DNA of 64,000 bases from Sphingobium chungbukense (GTDB taxonomy: Bacteria; Pseudomonadota; Alphaproteobacteria; Sphingomonadales; Sphingomonadaceae), in the NCBI RefSeq assembly GCF_001005725.1, contig NZ_LBIC01000009.1, forward strand, positions 310,001 through 374,000, given 5' to 3'. Under the pieces are notes generated by a model. It worked only from the letters and a program-made list of their open reading frames with translations, had not been told where the DNA came from and searched no databases. Below are positions 17,169-25,560 of this stretch, in pieces. Each line of letters opens with the position of its first letter. Position 1 is the stretch's first letter. Made by a program: the position numbers and the translations under genes.

Positions 17169-17659
17169 TGATCGAATGCCTTCTTGAGGCTCCAGGGTGG
17201 CGTCGCCACTCCCTGCACCCGCAGGTCCAGTTTCACCGAAGCGAATTTCCATAGATTATCCTCATATCTTGCAATGCTGTCATACCAGCCGCCCAGCCAG
17301 CGATCTTCAGCCCCCGCATCATGCGCCATGGTGGACAGTTCCCAGAGATACCAGCGGCAGCGCGCCGACCGGCCGTCCTCTGCAAACTCGACATAGGGGG
17401 CGATCATATAATGGATCGACCAGAGCACCTCTTCCGCCGCGATCGCGGCCAGGCCCGCCGCGATCGCCGAAGCGCCGTGGAAGGTCGCGAAGCCCTCGGC
17501 CGACCAGCTTGCGTCCTCGTGGAACAGCGGCTGCATCATTGCCGGATCGTTCCTGCGGTCGGCGCCATGCGCATAGCGCGCAACGAGATCGGAAATCTCG
17601 TTGCGCGCCTCTATGCGGAACAACCGCTCCTCGACCGTCGAAGGGGTCATCCCCGTCAT
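17165..17659 (-). CDS. NTF2-like (SnoaL/beta-subunit-like) protein of oxygenase module A
   Basis: 164 residues of the cone-shaped NTF2-like fold used by ring-hydroxylating dioxygenase small subunits. Features: RLFRIEARNEISDLVARYAHGADRR, then FHEDASWSAEGF, HYMIAPYVEF and RCRWYLWELSTM. It starts one base after the small conserved gene's stop and overlaps the ferredoxin start. A structural role beside the alpha subunit is expected. It is clearly related to the 22102-22581 protein in the second module (RLE-x-R-x-I motif, HYM/LxxP.VE, LWE). Confidence 0.8.
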   Translation of the reverse strand: MTGMTPSTVEERLFRIEARNEISDLVARYAHGADRRNDPAMMQPLFHEDASWSAEGFATFHGASAIAAGLAAIAAEEVLWSIHYMIAPYVEFAEDGRSARCRWYLWELSTMAHDAGAEDRWLGGWYDSIARYEDNLWKFASVKLDLRVQGVATPPWSLKKAFDQ

Positions 17660-17660
17660 C

Positions 17661-18032
17661 TCAGGCCGTGGCCATGGGGCTGAGGCCGCGCCAGGTCTCC
17701 TGCCCGCCATGCACGGCGACGAACCGTCCTTCCTCGAACGCATAGGGGACGCCTGGCGAGCCGGAATAAAGCTCGATATGCGGCGCCACCTCGGCCAGCG
17801 AGAGCGCGAGATTGTAGAGTGCATGATGGCTTTGGGGCAGCGCGCCGAGCGGAAAGCGGTCGACTTCGGCCAGGATGCCGGAAAGCCGGGGCAGCATCCG
17901 GTCATAGAAGGCGCGCAGTTCCGCGCTGGACGATCCCTGCCGCTTCCTCTGGCGCTGGTCGGCCGTCGGCAGGTTCCAGTCGAGGCAGGCGGAAAGGTCT
18001 TCGAAGCCCGCGGGCAGTTCGGCTTGCGTCAT
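17661..18032 (-). CDS. Small conserved oxygenase-associated protein, module A
   Basis: 123 residues, no signal peptide, transmembrane segment or known motif. It is homologous to the 23877-24221 product. Shared features are W....P...R near residue 20-35, SxAE(L/F)xA(F/L)Y, M(L/M)PRLxxIL, a central H-x-L segment, and the strongest block PHxELYxGSxxVPYxF followed by RFV. It lies between the Rieske alpha gene (13 bp upstream) and the NTF2-like gene (1 bp downstream). Function is unknown; co-occurrence with both oxygenases suggests a subunit, assembly factor or effector. ATG at 18032 is used because earlier in-frame codons overlap the alpha gene. Confidence 0.75.
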   Translation of the reverse strand: MTQAELPAGFEDLSACLDWNLPTADQRQRKRQGSSSAELRAFYDRMLPRLSGILAEVDRFPLGALPQSHHALYNLALSLAEVAPHIELYSGSPGVPYAFEEGRFVAVHGGQETWRGLSPMATA

Positions 18033-18045
18033 GGTCGCGTCTCCC

Positions 18046-19239
18046 TCAGGCGTTGACATATTCATCGACGACGGCGGCACTGTGACGGATGAGGATCTCG
18101 TCATCCTGCAGGTTCTGCACCGTCTTGGCGCGCGACTGCATCGCCCGCTGCGTGTCTTCCATGGTGGCGGTGTCCTCCAGCCAGGCGTTGCGCTGAAGCG
18201 TCATGGCATGTTCCATCGCCCAGCGTTCGGCATTGGTCTTGGGCGGCCGGACATAATAGCGTCCTTCCCACAACGTCCGGTTATGGGCGATCGGCCAGAA
18301 CTGATGGGTGAACCAGATCCCTTCCGATATGTGGATCAGCGTGTTGGGGAAGAGCACGCTCAGTTCGAACGCGAAATCGTCCCGCTTGTCGGGGTTGATG
18401 GTCGGCGGCAGCATCGTTTCGGCGCGCTGCGTGACGAGCGAGGCGCCGGCGATCGAATTGGCGATGCCTGCAACGGGCGTCGGCGTCGCGCCCAGCGTCA
18501 GGCATACGGCGCAGGTCCGGTGCGGTCCCATCAGCTTCACATTCTGAAGGCCGGTGGAGAAGGTGTTGGGGAAGGACCCGGCATGGATGGTGTCGACATG
18601 ATAGGCTTCCGCAAAGGCGTCGTGCGCGACCTTCCAGTTGCATTCCAGCTCGGTATGATAAGTGAACTGATAGCTGAGTTCGGCGAAGGGGAAACCCGCA
18701 AAATGTCCGGCATAGTCGCCCAGGAAATCGGCCAGGCTGTTGTCGGGTGTTTCCGCCAGATTGATGAAGATGAAACCTTCCCAGAAATCGATATGGATCG
18801 GGGACAGGCCGTTCTGCTTCTTGTCGAAACATTGATAGAAGCGTTCTTCGCTCGGTACATGTTTCAACGCACCATCGGCACCATAGACCCAGCCATGGAA
18901 ACGGCAGGTGACGATCGCGGCCTTGCTGCGACCGAAAGTTTCCGGACCGGTTTCGGTGACGACGGTATTGCCGCGATGCGCGCAGATATTGTGATGGGCG
19001 CGCACGACGTCATCCTTGCCACGCATCAGGATGACCGATGTGTCGGCGGCGGCAAGGCGCTTGACCTTGTAATCGCCCTTCCTGGGTATCTCGTCGACCC
19101 GGCCGACGCAAAGCCAGACCTTCCTGAAGATTTTCTCGCGCTCACGTTCATACCATTCCGGCGCGATATAGGGTTCGATGGGGATCGGCCCCGATCCGAG
19201 TTCGGGATGCTCATGTAACCAGCGATGTGCGTCGTTCAT
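18046..19239 (-). CDS. Rieske ring-hydroxylating oxygenase alpha subunit, module A
   Basis: 397 residues. The N-terminal Rieske domain has C86-x-H88 and C112-x2-H115 (CAHRG, CRFHGW). The C-terminal catalytic domain has the mononuclear iron ligands H214 and H219 (EAYHVDTIH) and a C-terminal acidic ligand in LEDTATMED (D356 or D362). The bridging residue, Asp in naphthalene dioxygenase, is Glu211 here. ATG at 19239 matches MNDAHRWLHEHPELG; a longer frame adds 30 residues. It is first in the operon alpha / small protein / NTF2-like / ferredoxin. The substrate is not deducible. Confidence 0.92.
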   Translation of the reverse strand: MNDAHRWLHEHPELGSGPIPIEPYIAPEWYEREREKIFRKVWLCVGRVDEIPRKGDYKVKRLAAADTSVILMRGKDDVVRAHHNICAHRGNTVVTETGPETFGRSKAAIVTCRFHGWVYGADGALKHVPSEERFYQCFDKKQNGLSPIHIDFWEGFIFINLAETPDNSLADFLGDYAGHFAGFPFAELSYQFTYHTELECNWKVAHDAFAEAYHVDTIHAGSFPNTFSTGLQNVKLMGPHRTCAVCLTLGATPTPVAGIANSIAGASLVTQRAETMLPPTINPDKRDDFAFELSVLFPNTLIHISEGIWFTHQFWPIAHNRTLWEGRYYVRPPKTNAERWAMEHAMTLQRNAWLEDTATMEDTQRAMQSRAKTVQNLQDDEILIRHSAAVVDEYVNA

Positions 19240-19616
19240 CCTGCTGTCCTTATGGATTCGACCGGTTGCCGACTCCCGGCGACAGTCGAATGGCTGAAAT
19301 TCCGGACAAATGATGTCGGCGCGCGCCATGACCCGCTAGCCCGTTCCCGTGTCCGTTAGCCTGCGGCGGCATCAAAGGCGGCGGGGCCGTAAAAGGGGCA
19401 GGGGACCGCTTTGTTCCGCGCCTTGCACTCCATCGCGCTCAGTTGTCGAACTCCGCAGCAACGGGCTAGCGCGATGCCTTCATCTGCGTTCGATTATAGG
19501 CGAGCGTCCGATGTCGGTCGCCAACGCCGTTCCAGGAGTAGCAAGGCCGATCCGATCCGCGAGGCGCGGACGGGCGGTACAACGACAATAATAACCAGTC
19601 AAACCAGGGAGCTACA
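19240..19616. other. Divergent promoter region of the two oxygenase operons
   Basis: 377 bp without a supported gene between the module A operon and the TonB-led module B operon. It contains the paired 12-bp inverted repeats listed separately and an AT-richer stretch (ACAACGACAATAATAACC) just before the TonB start. Confidence 0.6.
19334..19471. promoter_or_regulatory. Widely spaced perfect 12-bp inverted repeat, candidate AraC operators
   Basis: CGCTAGCCCGTT at 19334-19345 and its exact reverse complement AACGGGCTAGCG at 19460-19471, 114 bp apart. One is near each divergent transcription unit. The spacing and asymmetry of each copy suit two AraC monomer or dimer sites, possibly looping. A third near-copy lies upstream of the AraC gene. 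Confidence 0.45.
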
Positions 19617-22043
19617 ATGAAACCTAACGCCCGCAATCGCACCCCCTCCGGCCGCCGCGCCTTGTCCCTGCACTTTGGGCCGCTGCAATCCGCTTCGCTT
19701 CGGGCCCTGATCGCAGGCCTGGCGCTGGCGGGCATCGGCCACGGTTCGTCGGCGCTCGCGCAGCAGGCCCCGGACGAGGCAGCCAGCCAGCCCGGCGGTA
19801 TCGAGGAGATCACGGTCACGGCCCGTCGTCGCGCCGAATCGCTCCAGGATACGCCGATCTCGATCTCGGCCGTCACGTCCGAAGGGCTTGCACAGCGCGG
19901 CATCGACAATGTCACACAGATCGGCGACTTCACGCCGAACGTGAAGTTCAACAGTTCCGTGCCGGTTTCCGCCAGCAACGCCACCGCCGCCATCTTCATC
20001 CGCGGCATCGGCCAGAACGACTATCAGCTTTCCGCCGATCCCGGCGTCGGCCTCTATCTCGACGGCGTCTATATCTCGCGCGGCGTGGGCAATGTGCTCG
20101 ACGTCCTCAATGTGGAGCGGATCGAGGTGCTGCGCGGCCCCCAGGGCACGCTGTTCGGCCGCAACACGATCGGCGGCGCCGTCAGCGTGGTGACCAAGAA
20201 GCCCGCCGAGGAGCTTGGCGCCAGCCTCGACCTGACGACGGGCAGCTACAACCGCGTCCAGATCAAGGGGTCGATCGACGTGCCGGTCGCCGACGGCATC
20301 TATACCAGCCTGTCGGGTTTCTATCACATGCGCGACGGCTATGTGAAAGGCACCGTGCCGCTGGCGCCCGACCTGGGCGACACCAACACTTTGGCCGGCC
20401 GCTTCGCGCTGAGGCTGGAACCCACCAGCAACCTGTCGATCAACCTGGCGGTCGACGGTACGCGCTCGCGCGAGAAATCGGCGCCCAACGTCATGCTGGC
20501 GGTCGATGAGAACGCACCGGCGGCGCAGGTCTGGAACAGCGTCTATTCCGGGGCGGCCGGTATCTGCACGGACCTCTCCAATCCGGCGCGCCTGTCCGAC
20601 ACGCGCTGCTACAACAGCCAGTGGGCGCAGGCGCCCTACCGGCATGGCGGCACGTTCCAGGCGGTTTCAGACACATTCAACAATTTCGGCAAGCGCCGCT
20701 ATGAATCGGCGTCCGACCTCAACATCTGGGGCGTTTCCGGCACGCTGGAATGGCGCCTGGGTGGCGGCGTCACCGCCAAGTCGATCACCGCCTATCGCAA
20801 GGTGACCGGCTTCTGGACCCGCGATTCCGACCATAGCCCGGCCAGCATCGTCCAAACCAAGAGCGACTGGAAACAGGACCAGTTCTCGCAGGAATTCCAG
20901 TTGCTCGGTGATGCTTTCGACAGCCGCCTGAACTGGGTCGTCGGCGGATATTATTCGAAGGAAAGCGGCAATCACGAAGATCTGGTCAATATCGTCGACG
21001 CCGTATTCATGAGCGGTGCGATCCTAGACGGACGCAGCCTTGCCGCCTTCGGCCAGGCGACGTTCGAGATCGTGCATAATCTGAGCCTGACCGGTGGCAT
21101 CCGCTGGACCGAGGACAGGAAGACCTTCGACAACGGCAATCAATATGTCGTGGCGGCGGGTTTCCTGACGGGTCAGCCCTTCAACCCCGACGGCTCGGGT
21201 CTTCAGAATGGCGATCCGCTGATGGGTCCCCGCGCGCGCATGACGATCAAGGACCGCGCCTGGACGCCGATGGCCAGCCTTTCCTATCGCTGGTCGCCCG
21301 AATTCCTGACCTATGCGTCCTACTCCCAGGGGTTCAAGGGCGGTGGCTTCACCCAGCGCGTCTTTCCGCCCTTCGCCAATATCCCCTCCTTCCGTCCGGA
21401 AACGAGCACGACCTATGAAGTCGGTTTCAAGTCCGACCTGCTGGGCCGTCATCTCCGTCTGAACGGCGCTGCCTTCGTCAACGATTATGACGATCTGCAG
21501 ATCACCGTGAACGACCCGATCCTGGGCTTCGCGCCCATCATCCAGAACGCCGCGAAGGCCCGCATCAAGGGCGTCGAACTCGAACTGCAGGCGCGTCCGA
21601 CCGAAGAACTGAAGCTGGAGGCGGGCCTTGGCTATCTGGATGCCAAATATCGGCAGGTCGACATCCGCGCGCTCAACAGCGGCGTGACCAAGGACACGCA
21701 TCTTCAAAATGCGCCGAAATGGACGCTGAGCGCAGGCGCTTCCTACGATATCGATGTCGCGGGTGTCGGCAAGTTCACGCCGCGCGTCGACTGGTCCTAT
21801 CGCTCGACGGTCTACAATGATGCGGTCAACAGCCCGCTGTTGGTGCAGAGCGGCTATCATCTGGTGAACGCCTCGATCGCCTATCGCGACGAGCCGGACA
21901 CCTGGCTGGTCACGCTCGGCGTCAAGAACCTGACCAAGCAGAAATATCTGGGATCGGGCTTCGTCGACTCGTTCGGCGGGATCACCGAGGGCGCCTATGG
22001 GCGGCCGCGCGAGTGGTTCCTGAGCGCCCGCCGGACCTTCTGA
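19617..22043 (+). CDS. TonB-dependent outer-membrane receptor of the aromatic cluster
   Basis: 808 residues. Signal region MKPNARNRTPSGRRALSLHF...ALAQQ, TonB box EEITVTARRR, plug with RIEVLRGPQGTLFGRNTIGGAVSVVT, then a 22-strand-type barrel ending in RRTF. FRPETSTTYEVGFKSDLLG is typical of sphingomonad receptors in degradation clusters. It is first in the plus-strand series with the module B oxygenase, amidase-like and cat genes, so it probably imports the aromatic substrate. The unusual long basic N-terminus precedes the hydrophobic core. Confidence 0.9.
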   Translation: MKPNARNRTPSGRRALSLHFGPLQSASLRALIAGLALAGIGHGSSALAQQAPDEAASQPGGIEEITVTARRRAESLQDTPISISAVTSEGLAQRGIDNVTQIGDFTPNVKFNSSVPVSASNATAAIFIRGIGQNDYQLSADPGVGLYLDGVYISRGVGNVLDVLNVERIEVLRGPQGTLFGRNTIGGAVSVVTKKPAEELGASLDLTTGSYNRVQIKGSIDVPVADGIYTSLSGFYHMRDGYVKGTVPLAPDLGDTNTLAGRFALRLEPTSNLSINLAVDGTRSREKSAPNVMLAVDENAPAAQVWNSVYSGAAGICTDLSNPARLSDTRCYNSQWAQAPYRHGGTFQAVSDTFNNFGKRRYESASDLNIWGVSGTLEWRLGGGVTAKSITAYRKVTGFWTRDSDHSPASIVQTKSDWKQDQFSQEFQLLGDAFDSRLNWVVGGYYSKESGNHEDLVNIVDAVFMSGAILDGRSLAAFGQATFEIVHNLSLTGGIRWTEDRKTFDNGNQYVVAAGFLTGQPFNPDGSGLQNGDPLMGPRARMTIKDRAWTPMASLSYRWSPEFLTYASYSQGFKGGGFTQRVFPPFANIPSFRPETSTTYEVGFKSDLLGRHLRLNGAAFVNDYDDLQITVNDPILGFAPIIQNAAKARIKGVELELQARPTEELKLEAGLGYLDAKYRQVDIRALNSGVTKDTHLQNAPKWTLSAGASYDIDVAGVGKFTPRVDWSYRSTVYNDAVNSPLLVQSGYHLVNASIAYRDEPDTWLVTLGVKNLTKQKYLGSGFVDSFGGITEGAYGRPREWFLSARRTF

Positions 22044-22051
22044 ACCATGAA

Positions 22052-22082
22052 GGCGCCGGTTCCGACCGACGGAACCGGCGCC
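22052..22082 (+). terminator. Perfect 12-bp hairpin after the TonB receptor
   Basis: GGCGCCGGTTCC / GGAACCGGCGCC with 7-nt loop, 8 bp past the receptor stop. No T-run follows, so it is more likely an attenuator or mRNA-stabilising hairpin that lowers expression of the downstream genes relative to the receptor. Confidence 0.6.
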
Positions 22083-22101
22083 CCCACCGGAAGGAGGACA
22101 T

Positions 22102-22581
22102 ATGCCCGATACATTGGAACAGCGGATTGCGCGGCTGGAGGCGTTGCGCGACATCGATGCGCTGATCGTCGATCTTTCCCGCGCCTTCGACGCCGGGCCG
22201 TCGGCGGAGATGCTGCGCCCGCTGTTCACCGACGATGCGACGTTCCGGATCGACCGATACGGCATGCTGTCGGGCGGCGACGCCATCGCGCGGGAAGTGG
22301 CCGGCAATGCCGATCGGGGTTTCAGATGGACCCTGCACTATCTGGTTTCCCCCAAGGTGGAACTGGCGTCGTCCTGCGACCATGCCGCCGTCGAATTCAT
22401 GCTTTGGGAAGTCGCGACCTCGGCCAGCGGCCGGGCCTACTGGATCGGCGGCCGCTATGTCGCGATGGCCAGGAAGAGCGGGCCGGCCTGGCAATTCGCC
22501 GTGCTCGAACTCCAGGCCGATCTCATTTCCCACTATCCCGACGGCTGGGGCGAGAAGCCCGACGCGCTCGCCGATGCGTGA
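22102..22581 (+). CDS. NTF2-like (beta-subunit-like) protein of oxygenase module B
   Basis: 159 residues with the NTF2-like fold: QRIARLEALRDIDALIVDLSRAFD, LFTDDATFRIDRYG, HYLVSPKVEL, VEFMLWEVAT, AYWIGGRYVAM. It is homologous to 17165-17659. It precedes the alpha gene here but follows it in module A, so the two modules have the same genes in different order. Good Shine-Dalgarno (GGAAGGAGGAC) before ATG. Confidence 0.8.
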   Translation: MPDTLEQRIARLEALRDIDALIVDLSRAFDAGPSAEMLRPLFTDDATFRIDRYGMLSGGDAIAREVAGNADRGFRWTLHYLVSPKVELASSCDHAAVEFMLWEVATSASGRAYWIGGRYVAMARKSGPAWQFAVLELQADLISHYPDGWGEKPDALADA

Positions 22582-22626
22582 ACACCCAAATGAGCGACGG
22601 CACCCATTTCAATATTCGGAGAGTGA

Positions 22627-23865
22627 ATGATGACCACAGGGATAACGGCGGAAGATTTGGCCCATATCTCGCGCAGTTCGGAGGATATTCGTGCAGAGTT
22701 GGGCGTCGATCCCGTATCGGTACGGGCGATCAGCGATCCCGCCATCTATGAACTGGAGCGCGAGAAGATCTTCCGGAAGACCTGGCTGAAGGTCGCGACG
22801 AGCTGGGAACTTCCCAATGTCGGGGATTATAAGGTCAAGGAATTGCCGGTCGCGGACGCCTCCGTCCTGATCGTGCGCGGCAAGGACGGCCAGATCCGCG
22901 CCTTTCACAATGTCTGCACCCATCGCGGCAACAAGGTCGTCCCGACGACCGGGTTCGAAACCTTCGGCCGCTCGCGCGCCAATGTGGTGACATGCCGCTT
23001 CCATGGCTGGGTCTTCTCCACCGACGGGCCGCTGCGGTCGGTGCCGATGAAGGAGAAGTTCGGCAAGCTCGACACCGCCTGCCTTGGCCTGCGCGAAATC
23101 CATTGCGACATCTGGGAAGGGTTTGTCTTCATCAACTTCGATGCCGAACCGGCGCAGTCGCTGACCGAATATCTGGGTGACTTCGGCAAGTTGTTCGGCG
23201 GCTATCCTTATGCGGAATCGACCACCGCTTTCCGCTATTCGACCGTGCTGAACTGCAACTGGAAGGTTGCGCATTATGCTTTCAGCGAGGGTTATCACGT
23301 GCCGACGATCCATGCCGGGTCGCTGCCGGGCTTCAAGGGGGTCGATCACACCGACTTCAAGCTGATGGGGCCGCACGCATCCTCCACCATCTACGGCGCG
23401 GGCATGGACACGGCGCCCTCGACGCTCGCCTTCGCCTCGATGCTGAGCACGACCGAACGCCACCGGCCGCGTCCGGACCAGTTGCCGCCCGCGATCAATC
23501 CGGAGCGGCGCGCGGATTTCCAGTTCGAACTGCCCAACCTGTTCCCCAATTTCATCATCCACCTGGCTTCGGGCTGCGGTTATCCGGGCATGTCCTTCTT
23601 CACCCACCAGTTCTGGCCGCTCGACCATGGGCGGACCTTGTGGGAAGGCATCAACTATTTCCGGCCAGCCCAAACCGCCGCGGAACAGGTGGCGCAGCAG
23701 CATGTGAACGCGCTGCATCGCAATGCCTGGCTGGAAGACACCGCCACCATGGAGGACACTTTCACCGGCATCATGTCCGGATCGATCGATGAGATGCAGT
23801 TGATGGATCAGGAATTCCTGATCCGCCATGCCGCGCGCACGCTCGACACCTTTCTCGCGGCCTGA
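22627..23865 (+). CDS. Rieske ring-hydroxylating oxygenase alpha subunit, module B
   Basis: 412 residues. Rieske ligands C97-x-H99 (CTHRG) and C123-x2-H126 (CRFHGW); iron ligands H224 and H229 in EGYHVPTIH, with Glu221 at the bridging position; C-terminal LEDTATMED as in module A. It is closely similar to the module A alpha subunit over its length (FTHQFWP, NAWLEDTATMEDT, LIRHAA), so the two are paralogs, perhaps with different substrates. Two ATGs (22627, 22630) are possible. The small conserved gene follows after 11 bp. Confidence 0.92.
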   Translation: MMTTGITAEDLAHISRSSEDIRAELGVDPVSVRAISDPAIYELEREKIFRKTWLKVATSWELPNVGDYKVKELPVADASVLIVRGKDGQIRAFHNVCTHRGNKVVPTTGFETFGRSRANVVTCRFHGWVFSTDGPLRSVPMKEKFGKLDTACLGLREIHCDIWEGFVFINFDAEPAQSLTEYLGDFGKLFGGYPYAESTTAFRYSTVLNCNWKVAHYAFSEGYHVPTIHAGSLPGFKGVDHTDFKLMGPHASSTIYGAGMDTAPSTLAFASMLSTTERHRPRPDQLPPAINPERRADFQFELPNLFPNFIIHLASGCGYPGMSFFTHQFWPLDHGRTLWEGINYFRPAQTAAEQVAQQHVNALHRNAWLEDTATMEDTFTGIMSGSIDEMQLMDQEFLIRHAARTLDTFLAA

Positions 23866-23876
23866 GGACCCTGATC

Positions 23877-24221
23877 ATGACCCATCCCATCCTTCCCGCT
23901 CCCTTCGCCGACCTCGCGCCGCTTGCGGCGCATTGGGCCAGGCCCAGCGAGAATGAACGCAGCGAAATCCGCTGGTCCGCCAGCCCCGCCGAATTCAAGG
24001 CGCTTTACGAGGCGATGATGCCGCGGCTCGACGACATATTGCGCCTGCTGTCGGACCATCCGGCCAGCGGGATGCCCGAAGAGGTGCATGATCTCTTCCT
24101 GCTCGCCTGCGCCTTTGCCGAGGCTTCCCCGCATCATGAGCTTTACGGCGGCAGCAGCGCGGTTCCCTACAGCTTCGACGCGCGGCGCTTCGTCCGCACC
24201 GACGGCGACGCCGCGCTCTGA
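23877..24221 (+). CDS. Small conserved oxygenase-associated protein, module B
   Basis: 114 residues, soluble, no recognised family. It aligns end to end with 17661-18032: FADL at the N-terminus, SPAEFKALYEAMMPRLDDIL, a central PEEVHDLFLLACAFAEASPH, then ELYGGSSAVPYSFDARRFV. The module A protein has about ten extra C-terminal residues. It follows the alpha gene closely, as in module A. Conservation of both partner and block suggests a required accessory role in the oxygenase. Confidence 0.75.
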   Translation: MTHPILPAPFADLAPLAAHWARPSENERSEIRWSASPAEFKALYEAMMPRLDDILRLLSDHPASGMPEEVHDLFLLACAFAEASPHHELYGGSSAVPYSFDARRFVRTDGDAAL

Positions 24222-24252
24222 TCGGTCCCAATAGAAATCGAGGGTAGTTCCA

Positions 24253-25560
24253 ATGTCTGACGCACGATCGCATATTGAGGTTTATGACTATAGCGGCGGC
24301 ATCGTCGGGCCGGGCATCGAACCGGCCGGTACCGTCCGGGACGGCGGCACCATCCGCACCGGCACCCCGCCCGGCTGCTGGGGTCCGATGATCACGCCGA
24401 AATTTCAGGGCGGCCATGAAGTGACGCGGCCCGTCCTTGTCGAGGGTGCGGAGATCGGCGATGCGATCGCGATCAGGCTCAAGACCGTCCAGGTGACGTC
24501 GCTCGCGACATCGTCGGGCGTCATGGAATTTGTCGAGGGTCGTTATCTGGGCGACCCCTTCGTCGCCAAGCTGTGCCCGAACTGCGGCGCCACCAGCCCC
24601 TCCAGCCACATCGAGGGAATTGGCGAGGAAGCCGTGCGCTGCGACGGTTGCGGCGCGGAGGTCAATGCGTTCCGCTTCTCCAACGGTTATGTGATCGTCC
24701 TCGACCGCGAGAACAAGGTCTCGCTGACCGTCGGCAAGGATGTCGCCCAACGCATCGCCGGCGATGCGCGCACGGTCGCGGCGATGCCCGATCAGGCGAA
24801 CCAGCATTCCATCCTCGCCCTGGCGCGCGCCGACATATCCGGCCTGGCCAGCCGCATGCGGCCGTTTCTGGGCAATATCGGCACCATTCCCTCGCGCGAC
24901 CTGCCGGATTCCCACAATGCCGGCGATTTCGGCTCGTTCCTGATCGACGCCCCCCATGGCTACAGCTTCACGCAGGAGGAGCTTAACGAGCACAAGACCG
25001 ATGGCCATATGGACACCAATTCGGTGCGGGAAGGCGCCATCCTCATCTGCCCGGTGAAGGTGCCGGGCGGCGGCGTCTATATGGGCGACATGCACGCACA
25101 GCAGGGCAATGGCGAGATCGCCGGTCACGCGACGGACGTGTCGGGCGTCGTCGAACTGGAGGTGAAGGTCATCAAGGGGCTGAAGCTGGACGGACCGATC
25201 CTGCTGCAACATCCCGAGGACCTGCCCTTCCTGGCGCAGCCGATGAGCGGTGAGGAAAGCAGGGCGATCAGGCGGCTGGCCGAACGCTACGGCCAGCAGT
25301 CGATCGAGGACAATGCGCCGATCACCTTCATCGGATCGGGGCCGACGCTGAACGATGCGACCCATAACGGCCTCGCACGGGCGGCGGAGGTGACGGGCCT
25401 GCCCTATGATGAAATCATGAACCGGGCCACCATCGCGGGCTCCATCGAAATCAGCCGCCTGCCCGGCGTGGTGCGCGTCACCTTCATGTGTCCGACCTCC
25501 ATATTGGAACGCATGGGCGTGGCGGAACTGGTCCGCGAACAATATGGGGTGCAGGCGTGA
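24253..25560 (+). CDS. Acetamidase/formamidase-family protein with zinc-ribbon insertion
   Basis: 435 residues resembling FmdA/AmdA hydrolases, which cleave short amides to acid and ammonia. Typical parts are the Gly/Pro-rich N-terminal region, HMDTNSVREGAILICPVKVPGGGVYMGDMHAQQGNGE (core metal-binding and catalytic segment) and SGVVELEVKV. An insertion with CPNCG and CDGCG near residues 112-137 looks like a zinc ribbon and is not usual in the family. It lies between oxygenase module B and catB; its TGA overlaps the catB GTG, so it is part of the operon. It may release an amide nitrogen from the substrate or product (inference). Confidence 0.75.
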   Translation: MSDARSHIEVYDYSGGIVGPGIEPAGTVRDGGTIRTGTPPGCWGPMITPKFQGGHEVTRPVLVEGAEIGDAIAIRLKTVQVTSLATSSGVMEFVEGRYLGDPFVAKLCPNCGATSPSSHIEGIGEEAVRCDGCGAEVNAFRFSNGYVIVLDRENKVSLTVGKDVAQRIAGDARTVAAMPDQANQHSILALARADISGLASRMRPFLGNIGTIPSRDLPDSHNAGDFGSFLIDAPHGYSFTQEELNEHKTDGHMDTNSVREGAILICPVKVPGGGVYMGDMHAQQGNGEIAGHATDVSGVVELEVKVIKGLKLDGPILLQHPEDLPFLAQPMSGEESRAIRRLAERYGQQSIEDNAPITFIGSGPTLNDATHNGLARAAEVTGLPYDEIMNRATIAGSIEISRLPGVVRVTFMCPTSILERMGVAELVREQYGVQA

